A stretch of 6,354 nt of DNA, from contig JAUZEI010000365.1 in the NCBI GenBank assembly GCA_030839105.1, positions 1 through 6,354 on the forward strand, given 5' to 3'. This stretch comes from Actinomycetota bacterium (lineage in GTDB: Bacteria; Actinomycetota; Acidimicrobiia; IMCC26256; PALSA-610). Position numbers and translations under genes: made by a program. Positions 1 through 5,831 of the stretch are shown here, one piece after another. Position 1 is the first letter of the stretch; each line of letters opens with the position of its first letter. The notes beneath the pieces were generated by a model. It searched no databases. It saw nothing but the letters and a program-made list of their open reading frames with translations, and was not told where the DNA came from.

Positions 1-935
1 CGGAGTACCTCGGTGGTGCGAGCACGACCGAGGAGTTCATCGAGCGGTGGCGTACGCCGGGCTCGACGCGCTCACGGGTGTGGGAAGAGCGCTTCGGTGA
101 GATCAAGTACGGACCGCTCGTCGAGCAGGCCTGGAACGCGGCGCTGAAGTCGGCCGAACTTTCCGCGGATCAGGTCGCCAAGGTGATCGTCACCGGCATG
201 CATGCCCGCGCCGCACGCGCCGTCAGCGCCCGGCTGGGCACCGCGAAGGAAGCGCTCGCCGATGACCGTTCGGCGACGGTCGGGAACACGGGCAGCGCGC
301 ACGCGGCATTGCTGCTCGCCGACACGCTGGAGTCCGCGCAACCGGGTCAGGTCATCGCGCTCGTCGTCCTCGCCGACGGCGCCGACGTGATGCTGTTCCG
401 CACCACCGACGCGATCGCGTCGTACGTGCCGGCGCGGAGGGTCGCCGCCCAGATCGAAGGCGCGTCCGACATCGCCTACGGCAAGTTCCTCGGCTGGCGC
501 GGTGAAGCCAAGCTCGAACCGCCGCGTCGCCCGGAGCCCGATCGCATCTCGGCGTCGGTGTCGGGGCGAACCGAGGAATGGAAGTACGCGTTCGTCGGAT
601 CCCGCGATCGGGCGAGTGGCGAGTTGCACATGCCGCCCGCACGCGTCTCGCGCGTGGGCGACGCGGTCGACGACATGGCGCCCGCGCCCATGGCCGACGT
701 GCAGGGCACGATCGCGCTGCTCACGATCGACCGCATCGCGTACTCGCCCAGCCCGCCCGTCGCGTTCGCGGTGGTCGACTGGGACGGGGGCGGCCGGTTG
801 CCCGTCGAGCTCACCGATGTCGACGCGGCAACGTTGCAGATGGGCGACCGCGTCGAGATGACGTTCCGCAAGCTGTTCACCTCAGACGAGATTCACAACT
901 ATTTCTGGAAGGCCCGTCCCGTACGGGGTTCCTGA
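1..935 (+). CDS. HMG-CoA synthase/KAS III-like enzyme fused to a DUF35 OB-fold domain (5' partial)
   Basis: The frame is open from the left edge; the first complete codon is at base 3, leaving 310 visible residues (numbered from there). The GTG at 78 is internal, because homologous-looking sequence (GGASTTEEFIERWRTPG) precedes it. Residues 1 to about 140 look like the C-terminal half of a HMG-CoA synthase/KAS III thiolase fold. VTGMHARA places a candidate catalytic His at 67, and GNTGSAH gives the Asn of the family's GN-[TG]-SA motif at 95. The nucleophilic Cys would lie upstream of the window. After a charged linker (about 141-190) comes a DUF35-type tail: a zinc-ribbon-like segment, then an OB-fold (about 226-308) ending in a HNYFWKARP motif. 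The ribbon lacks its four cysteines, and the visible protein contains no cysteine at all. The thiolase gene follows 95 bases downstream on the same strand. The likely role is acyl-CoA condensation in the cytoplasm; the substrate is unknown. The family assignment is firm, the exact reaction is not. Confidence 0.85.
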   Translation, partial: EYLGGASTTEEFIERWRTPGSTRSRVWEERFGEIKYGPLVEQAWNAALKSAELSADQVAKVIVTGMHARAARAVSARLGTAKEALADDRSATVGNTGSAHAALLLADTLESAQPGQVIALVVLADGADVMLFRTTDAIASYVPARRVAAQIEGASDIAYGKFLGWRGEAKLEPPRRPEPDRISASVSGRTEEWKYAFVGSRDRASGELHMPPARVSRVGDAVDDMAPAPMADVQGTIALLTIDRIAYSPSPPVAFAVVDWDGGGRLPVELTDVDAATLQMGDRVEMTFRKLFTSDEIHNYFWKARPVRGS

Positions 936-949
936 GTCGAGCGCTGTGA

Positions 950-1007
950 GGCGGGGTACCCCGCCGAGCGGCGGGACTGGGCCATGCGGCCCGGTGCCGA
1001 AGGCACC
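950..1007 (+). promoter_or_regulatory. tandem hairpins, including two mutually exclusive ones, ahead of the thiolase gene
   Basis: The intergenic gap holds several perfect inverted repeats in a row. GGCGGG (950-955) can pair with CCCGCC (960-965) around a GTAC loop; as DNA this is a perfect 16-bp palindrome. The same CCCGCC can instead pair with GGCGGG at 970-975 around a GAGC loop, so the two stems exclude each other. Next come GGGCC-ATGC-GGCCC (979-992) and, with no gap, GGTGCC-GAA-GGCACC (993-1007). The Shine-Dalgarno begins 12 bases later. None of the stems is followed by a T-run. Possible roles are an operator at the palindrome, a transcript-processing or stability element between the two genes, or an attenuator-like switch. 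The repeats are visible directly; any role is inference, and GC-rich DNA yields such stems by chance more often. Confidence 0.4.
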
Positions 1008-1019
1008 AAGAGCGAAATC

Positions 1020-1025
1020 AAGGAG
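1020..1025 (+). promoter_or_regulatory. Shine-Dalgarno AAGGAG for the thiolase
   Basis: AAGGAG lies five bases before the ATG at 1031. It is the clearest ribosome binding site in the window and fixes the thiolase start over the out-of-frame ATG at 984. Confidence 0.85.
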
Positions 1026-1030
1026 ACATC

Positions 1031-2227
1031 ATGGGTTCGCACGGAATCAAAGATCGCGTCGCCATCGTCGGCATGGGCTGCACCAACTTCGGTGAGCAGT
1101 GGAACAAGGGCACCGACGATCTGCTCGTCGACGCCAACGAAGCCACGCTCGCGTCGGCGGGCCTCACGAAGGACGACGTCGACGCGTACTGGCTCGGTAC
1201 CGCGATGTCGGGCATGAGCGGCATGGCGCTGGCCCGTCCGTTGCAGCTGCACGACAAGCCCGTCACGCATGTCGAGAACTTCTGCGCGACCGCGTCGGAG
1301 GCCCTGCGCAACGCGGCATACTCGGTCGCGAGTGGCGCGTACGACGTCGCCATGGCGATCGGTGTCGAGAAGGTCAAGGACAGCGGTTACCAAGGCCTCG
1401 TCGGCGCAGCCAAGACCCCGACCGACGGCACCGGTCGCACGCTGACCGCCGCCGCGATGTTCGCGATGTGCTCACCGGGTTACGGCAAGAAGTACGGCCT
1501 CGACGACGCGCAGATGCGCGAGGTGCTCGCCCGCATCGCGTGGAAGAACCATTACAACGGCGCCCGCAACCCGAGGGCGCAGTTCAAGAAAGAGGTCTCC
1601 ATGGAGACCATCTGCAACGCACCGTTGATGGCCGGTGGGCTCGGCGTCTACGACTGCTCGGGCGTCGCCGACGGATCTGCGGCCGCGATCATCGTCCGCG
1701 CCGAAGATGCGCTGAAGTACACCGACAAGCCGATCTACATCAAGGCGCTGTCGCTCGTCGCCGGCAACTGCTCGGGCAACGCCGATCCCGAGTACGACTA
1801 CACGACGTTCCCCGAGATCGCGGCGACCGGACGCGACGCGTACGCGCAGGCCGGCATCACCAACCCCCGTGAGCAGCTCGCGATGGCGGAGGTGCACGAC
1901 TGCTTCACTCCCGCCGAGCTCTTGATCTACGAAGACCTCCAGTTCGCCGAGCGCGGCACCGCGTGGAAGGAAGTGCTCGACGGCACGTTCGACCTCACCG
2001 GGGCGCTGCCCGTGAACCCCGACGGCGGGTTGAAGAGCTTCGGCCACCCGGTGGGAGCGTCCGGTTTGCGCATGGTCTTCGAGGCGTGGTTGCAGCTGCG
2101 GGGCGAGGCGCCCGAGGAGCGGACGATCGCGCACGCCGACCGCGGGTTGGCATTGACCCACAACCTCGGCGGGTACCCGGGCGAGATGGTCTCGTTCGTG
2201 TCGATCGTCGGCAACGAGCTCGGTTAG
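1031..2227 (+). CDS. SCP2-type thiolase (acetyl-CoA acetyltransferase family)
   Basis: This is a 398-residue protein, full length for the SCP2/SCPx thiolase group. The N-terminal strand RVAIVGMGCTNFG is typical. The nucleophilic Cys is at 85 in ENFCATASEAL. VHDCFTPAELL (His289), FGHPVGASG (His339) and LTHNLGG (His377) supply the other active-site loops. The HNxGG motif replaces the CxG of classical bacterial biosynthetic thiolases and marks the SCP2-type branch. The DCSGVADGSAA stretch near 208-218 is the usual core loop. Members catalyse CoA-dependent cleavage or Claisen condensation of 3-ketoacyl-CoA. The retained Cys argues for true thiolase chemistry rather than the Cys-independent aldol cleavage of Ltp2-like relatives. 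The upstream neighbour is a HMG-CoA synthase/DUF35 fusion; DUF35 proteins commonly partner such thiolases. Chain-length preference cannot be read from the sequence. There is no signal peptide, so it is cytoplasmic. Confidence 0.93.
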   Translation: MGSHGIKDRVAIVGMGCTNFGEQWNKGTDDLLVDANEATLASAGLTKDDVDAYWLGTAMSGMSGMALARPLQLHDKPVTHVENFCATASEALRNAAYSVASGAYDVAMAIGVEKVKDSGYQGLVGAAKTPTDGTGRTLTAAAMFAMCSPGYGKKYGLDDAQMREVLARIAWKNHYNGARNPRAQFKKEVSMETICNAPLMAGGLGVYDCSGVADGSAAAIIVRAEDALKYTDKPIYIKALSLVAGNCSGNADPEYDYTTFPEIAATGRDAYAQAGITNPREQLAMAEVHDCFTPAELLIYEDLQFAERGTAWKEVLDGTFDLTGALPVNPDGGLKSFGHPVGASGLRMVFEAWLQLRGEAPEERTIAHADRGLALTHNLGGYPGEMVSFVSIVGNELG

Positions 2228-2248
2228 TTGTTGTAGCCAGGGCCCGGG

Positions 2249-2272
2249 GCTCGGGCGTCTCACCGCTCGGGC
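2249..2272 (+). repeat. two direct copies of GCTCGGGC before the helicase start
   Basis: GCTCGGGC occurs at 2249-2256 and again at 2265-2272, a 16-base period, with the second copy ending three bases before the helicase ATG. The 48-base gap between thiolase and helicase contains no recognisable Shine-Dalgarno, so these bases occupy the place of the ribosome binding site. They could be chance in GC-rich DNA or a binding site for a regulator; the sequence does not decide. Confidence 0.25.
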
Positions 2273-2275
2273 AAG

Positions 2276-5152
2276 ATGACGGCCGTGGCCGAGCTACCCG
2301 ACGCGGGAGTCATCACCCGCCTCGGGCGGGGCGTGATCGTGGGTCCCGGCGCGCCCGCGCCCGAGCACTGGGCCGGCGCCGATCGGGTGGTGATCGACGC
2401 CTCCGCCCTGGACGACCCCGCCGAGGCGCTCGACGCGCTCCACCGGCACTGGTCGCAACGGATCCCGGTCGTGGTCGAGCTGCAGTGCGCGGCCGGCGAG
2501 CTCCGGGCGCCGGAGACGGAGCCGGATCGGCCGCCCTACGCGCTCTCGCCCCGGTTCGAGTTCGGGCGGGAACGTCTGTATTTCCTCGCCCGCGCCAACA
2601 ACTACGACGACCGCGTCGGACGCATGGTGTGGGGACCGACCGTCGAGGCGCAGCGGCTGGGAGCCGCGATGTCGGAAATAGCCGACGTCGTGCTCGCCGA
2701 CGGAACGCCCGTGTGGTGCGACGGCGGACCGCGTGCCGGTTCGACTCCCGTACCCGACGGTCACCGGTTGATCCACCGCAACAATCTCGAGCAACGGCAC
2801 CTCGCCGCCGATCTCTCGGTCGCGACCGACGCCGAGCTCGCGGCGGATCAGCTCGCGGCAGTGGTGCACGACACCGGCGCGGCGCGTGTCATCGCGCCGG
2901 CGGGCTCCGGAAAGACGCGTGTGCTCACCGAGCGGTTCCGGCTCCTCGTCGAGCGCGGATGGAGCCCCGGATCGATCACGGCCGTCGCATACAACGTCCG
3001 CGCCAAGGACACGATGCGGTCCCGACTCTCCGACATGCCCGAGGCCGCGACGCGACGGGTCCGCACGCTGCACGCGCTCGGCAACGACGTGCTACGCCGC
3101 GCCGGAGGGCACACCTCGCTCATCGACGAGTGGGACATGCGCCGGCGGATCGAGGCGCTGGTGCCGGTCAAGCCGCGTGCGAACACCGACATGTACGCCC
3201 CCTACCTCGAGGCGTTGAGTGAGGTGCGGCTCGGGCTCGTCGACCCGAATGTCGTCGAGGCCCAGCGGGACGACGTGGCCGGGTTCGGCGCGATGTTCGA
3301 CGAGTACCGCGACAAACTGCGAGCCGACCGCGCCATCGACCACGACGAGCAGATCTACGGCGCGATCGAGGCGCTCCTGCGCGCGCCCGACGTGCGGCGC
3401 GGGTTCCAGCTGGAGGCCCGTCACCTCCTGGTCGACGAGTTTCAGGACCTCACTCCCGCACAGCTCCTTCTGCTCCGGCTGATCGCGGCGCCCGCGTACG
3501 ACGTGTTCGGCGTCGGTGACGACGACCAGGTGATCTACGGGTACGCGGGCGCGGATCCCGAGTTCCTCATCAACTACGACCGTTACTTCCCCGGCGGCAC
3601 GCACCACGCGCTCGCGACCAACTACCGCTGCCCGGCGCCGGTCGTGGCCGCGACCCGCAATCTGCTCTCCTACAACCGCCGCCGGATCGACAAGAAGATC
3701 GTCGCGGCGAAGGCCGACGTCGAGACGGAGCCGGACGACGCGCTCACGGTCGTTGCCGCCGCCCCGGAGCGGATCGCGCACGCGGCGGTCGAGCGCGTCA
3801 CGGCCTGGCTCGCGACCGGCGCACAACCGGAGCAGATCGCGATACTCAGCCGCGTGAACTCCGTACTGCTCCCCGCGCAGCTGCTCCTGGGTGAAGCGGG
3901 CGTTCCGAGCTGGACGCCGGTGAGCGTCGCGGTGTTGAACCGGACCGGTACCCGCACGGCCCTCGCCTATCTGCGACTCGCGCTGGCGGCCGGGAACAAC
4001 ACCGCGTTCCACGGCGGCGACCTCGCGCTCGCGGCTCGCCGTCCGAGTCGTTCGTTGCGCCGGGAAGTGCTGCAGCGCCTCGAGCGCAAACGGGAATGGC
4101 GACTCGCGGCATTGCGACGTGAGGGCGACGCCATGAACGCGACCGCGGCGGCCAAGTTCGACGTCTTCTGCGACGACCTCGACGGGCTCGGACAGGCTTT
4201 CGACGGCGGTGCGACGACCGACCAGCTCCTGACCCGTATCCGCGACCAGGTCGGTCTGGGCGCGGCGCTGGCCACCCTCGATCAGTCGGGCAAGACCCCC
4301 GACGCCAGCCACCGCGACGACCTCAACGCGTTGATCGCGGTGGCTACCTTCGAACCGGATCCCGCCGCGTTCGAACCGTGGTTGCGCGCTCGCTTGAGGG
4401 CCGCCAACGAACGCGCGCGCGACGACGGCGTGGCGCTGTCGACGGTGCACCGCGTGAAGGGGATGGAGTGGCCGTACGTCGTCGTGCTGGGCGCGCACGA
4501 CGGGCTGATGCCGCACGCATTGGCCGACGACATCGAAGAGGAGCGGCGCATCTTCCACGTCGCCATCACGCGGGGCGACACCGCGGTGCACGTCGTCTCC
4601 GACGCGACCGCGCGCCGACCCTTCCTCGACGAGCTGGTCGAACCGGCCCCGCCCGAGCGGAGCCGGGCCGCGCGCGTCGCGACCGAGCCGCTGTCCTCCG
4701 ATCGAACGGCGGCCGCCGGCCGGGGCCGCAGCACGGTCGACGCCGAGCTCGGCCTCCAGGTCACATTCGCGGGGTCGACCGGCCCGCTGGTCGAGCTGCG
4801 TGTCGACGGAGCCGTCCTCGAGGAGGCGGGCGGAACGCGCCTGGTGATCCCGTACGGCGAAAGGGTCGAGCTCGACGGCCGCCGAGCGCAACTCGTCCGA
4901 GGGCGATCGCCCGACGTCACGCACGCATCGCCACAACTCGTCGATGCGTTGAAGGCGTGGCGCCGACAGCGCGCGGCGGGTGACGGCGTTCCCGCGTACA
5001 TCGTTCTCAGCGATGCGCACCTCGAAGGCATCGCCGACCGCCGGCCCGAGTCACTCGCGGAGCTGGCCCGGTGCACCGGCATCGGTCCGACCAAGCTCGA
5101 ACGGTACGGAGATGAGATCGTCGCGGTCGTCGCCGACTCCCCCTCGGAATAG
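2276..5152 (+). CDS. UvrD/PcrA-like SF1 DNA helicase with HRDC domain and unusual N-terminus
   Basis: A 958-residue ATP-dependent DNA helicase, presumably acting in repair or recombination. Residues 1 to about 185 are an unrecognised, probably folded region containing RFEFGRERLYFLARANNYDD and WGPTVEAQRLGA. The SF1A motor follows: Q-motif Gln192, Walker A APAGSGKT (207-214), motif Ia (about 234-251), Walker B LLVDEFQD (384-391), motif III VGDDDQVIYGYAGADP (413-428), motif IV TNYRCP (448-453), motif V LSTVHRVKGMEW (721-732) and motif VI EEERRIFHVAITR (754-766). A beta-rich stretch (about 823-878) precedes a HRDC domain (about 884-953, with the helix-hairpin-like CTGIGPTKLERYG). Mycobacterial UvrD2 also carries HRDC but has a tetracysteine motif that is absent here. 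In motif III the usual Arg of the W/F-R-G-A box is Ala424. ATG 2276 is the first start after an in-frame TAG at 2234; GTG 2285 is an alternative. No Shine-Dalgarno is seen. The gene could be co-transcribed with the thiolase, 48 bases upstream. Confidence 0.92.
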   Translation: MTAVAELPDAGVITRLGRGVIVGPGAPAPEHWAGADRVVIDASALDDPAEALDALHRHWSQRIPVVVELQCAAGELRAPETEPDRPPYALSPRFEFGRERLYFLARANNYDDRVGRMVWGPTVEAQRLGAAMSEIADVVLADGTPVWCDGGPRAGSTPVPDGHRLIHRNNLEQRHLAADLSVATDAELAADQLAAVVHDTGAARVIAPAGSGKTRVLTERFRLLVERGWSPGSITAVAYNVRAKDTMRSRLSDMPEAATRRVRTLHALGNDVLRRAGGHTSLIDEWDMRRRIEALVPVKPRANTDMYAPYLEALSEVRLGLVDPNVVEAQRDDVAGFGAMFDEYRDKLRADRAIDHDEQIYGAIEALLRAPDVRRGFQLEARHLLVDEFQDLTPAQLLLLRLIAAPAYDVFGVGDDDQVIYGYAGADPEFLINYDRYFPGGTHHALATNYRCPAPVVAATRNLLSYNRRRIDKKIVAAKADVETEPDDALTVVAAAPERIAHAAVERVTAWLATGAQPEQIAILSRVNSVLLPAQLLLGEAGVPSWTPVSVAVLNRTGTRTALAYLRLALAAGNNTAFHGGDLALAARRPSRSLRREVLQRLERKREWRLAALRREGDAMNATAAAKFDVFCDDLDGLGQAFDGGATTDQLLTRIRDQVGLGAALATLDQSGKTPDASHRDDLNALIAVATFEPDPAAFEPWLRARLRAANERARDDGVALSTVHRVKGMEWPYVVVLGAHDGLMPHALADDIEEERRIFHVAITRGDTAVHVVSDATARRPFLDELVEPAPPERSRAARVATEPLSSDRTAAAGRGRSTVDAELGLQVTFAGSTGPLVELRVDGAVLEEAGGTRLVIPYGERVELDGRRAQLVRGRSPDVTHASPQLVDALKAWRRQRAAGDGVPAYIVLSDAHLEGIADRRPESLAELARCTGIGPTKLERYGDEIVAVVADSPSE

Positions 5153-5167
5153 GCGCCGCCCGGCGCC
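5152..5167. terminator. GC hairpin between convergent genes, possible bidirectional terminator
   Basis: GGCGCC-GCCC-GGCGCC forms a perfect six-base-pair stem with a four-base loop. It begins on the last base of the helicase stop codon and ends eight bases from the SRPBCC stop on the other strand, so both converging transcripts would contain it. There is no U-tract on either side. That is common among actinobacterial terminator candidates but leaves the call weak. Confidence 0.4.
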
Positions 5168-5174
5168 ACTACCG

Positions 5175-5645
5175 CTACGCGGATGCTTTTTCGGCAGCGG
5201 CAGCGAGACGCTCGAGTGTCGTCTCCATGCCCGCGCGATTGTGATCGGCGCGATCGGTAACGCCGCTCACGGGGCCGCCGAAGGTGCGACCGACGATGCC
5301 GCGCTGATCGATCCAGGTCTCGGTGACGCGGCATCCACCGCCGTCGGCCGGAACGAACCGGTACTCCCAGCGCGCCACACCGAAGGGCCCGGCCTTCACG
5401 ACGAACGCGAACGACCGCCCGGGTTGCACGTCGACGATCGTCGCCACCGTGTTCCACTTCTTCTTGCCGTTCTCGTTGGTTCCGCGGAACCTCGCCCCGA
5501 CGACGGCCTCCTTGGTCTTCCCGATCCACTCGCAGCGCGTGTTCTCCGGCGAGAACTCGCACATGCGGGTCACGTCCGCAACCATCGCCCACACCGCATC
5601 GGCCGGCGCCGCGACGACCCGCTCCACACTCACGTTCTCGCCCAT
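5175..5645 (-). CDS. SRPBCC (START/Bet v 1-like) family protein
   Basis: A 156-residue protein with the SRPBCC layout: an N-terminal strand VSVERVVAAPADAVWAMVADV, a central antiparallel sheet including EWIG, VGARFRGTNENGKKKWNTVATI, GRSFAFVV and ARWEYRFVP, and a long C-terminal helix (about 133-154) that closes the hydrophobic cavity. Members bind or act on small hydrophobic ligands such as lipids, polyketides or aromatic compounds; the ligand here cannot be named. No catalytic residues specific to a characterised enzyme are visible, so a binding or cyclase/dehydratase-like role is only inferred. The ATG at 5645 is the best start: it lies just before the conserved strand, and a nearby ATG on this strand at about 5665 is out of frame. 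No Shine-Dalgarno precedes it, but a promoter-like sequence lies at leaderless spacing. The gene converges on the helicase and diverges from a SnoaL-like gene. Confidence 0.9.
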   Translation of the reverse strand: MGENVSVERVVAAPADAVWAMVADVTRMCEFSPENTRCEWIGKTKEAVVGARFRGTNENGKKKWNTVATIVDVQPGRSFAFVVKAGPFGVARWEYRFVPADGGGCRVTETWIDQRGIVGRTFGGPVSGVTDRADHNRAGMETTLERLAAAAEKASA

Positions 5646-5651
5646 GCCCGG

Positions 5652-5680
5652 ACGCTATCCGTCATTCGTCTCCATGTCGC
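5652..5680 (-). promoter_or_regulatory. possible leaderless promoter of the SRPBCC gene
   Basis: On the minus strand GCGACA (5680-5675) resembles a -35 box. After exactly 17 bases comes TAGCGT (5657-5652), which fits the actinobacterial TANNNT -10 pattern. Six bases then separate it from the ATG at 5645, so transcription would begin at or next to the start codon. This agrees with the absence of a ribosome binding site. The match is by eye, and four of six -35 bases agree with TTGACA. Confidence 0.4.
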
Positions 5681-5691
5681 CTGACGTCAGG
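5680..5691. promoter_or_regulatory. 12-bp palindrome, possible operator
   Basis: CCTGACGTCAGG is a perfect palindrome abutting the upstream edge of the proposed -35 box of the SRPBCC gene, in the spacer between two divergent genes. The position suits a dimeric regulator acting on one or both genes. No regulator gene lies in the window, so its identity is unknown. Confidence 0.35.
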
Positions 5692-5754
5692 GGAATCCGC
5701 CCCATCGCTCGCCCCCGGCTGTCGACGTCCCACCCGGTCATGCGCGTTTGCATC

Positions 5755-5765
5755 AACCGTCGGTT
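5755..5765. promoter_or_regulatory. AACCG-T-CGGTT dyad upstream of the SnoaL-like gene
   Basis: This is a perfect five-base inverted repeat around one central base, 66 bases before the SnoaL-like start and 63 bases from the other palindrome in the same spacer. It overlaps the region where that gene's promoter would be expected: TTGCAT at 5748-5753 and a weak GATCAT at 5769-5774. It may be an operator or chance. Confidence 0.25.
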
Positions 5766-5818
5766 CCGGATCATCGTCTGACCCCCGGCCCTGCCGTCGC
5801 CCGTTCCGCAGACCTTCA

Positions 5819-5824
5819 GAGAGG
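5819..5824 (+). promoter_or_regulatory. Shine-Dalgarno GAGAGG for the SnoaL-like gene
   Basis: GAGAGG ends seven bases before the ATG at 5832. It favours that start over the in-frame ATG at 5748, which would add 28 residues of low-complexity Pro/Ala/Arg sequence unlike the fold. Confidence 0.7.
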
Positions 5825-5831
5825 TGCGCCA

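Noticed and set aside
918..927. CCCGTACGGG palindrome at the end of the first gene
   Set aside because: Ten bases within coding sequence at this GC content are easily chance, although it shares the GTAC centre with the palindrome at 950-965.
78..935. GTG at 78 as the true start of the first gene
   Set aside because: Family-like sequence continues in frame to the left edge and no ribosome binding site precedes the GTG, so the gene is truncated by the window.
984..1217. 77-codon frame with an ATG inside the leader before the thiolase
   Set aside because: It has no Shine-Dalgarno, its ATG lies in a hairpin loop, and it runs out of frame into the thiolase gene; a leader peptide is possible but unsupported.
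1963..3222. 419-codon plus-strand frame bridging the thiolase and helicase
   Set aside because: It overlaps two well-supported genes in another frame; its Arg/Ala/Gly-dominated translation is typical of a shadow frame, and no start signal is seen.
3092..5020. 642-codon open frame antisense to the helicase
   Set aside because: It lies wholly inside the helicase gene, is rich in Arg/Val/Gly with no recognisable motif, and is the expected shadow of G/C-biased third positions.
5748..5831. Upstream ATG extending the SnoaL-like protein by 28 residues
   Set aside because: The extension is Pro/Ala/Arg-rich and outside the fold, while ATG 5832 has a well-spaced GAGAGG.
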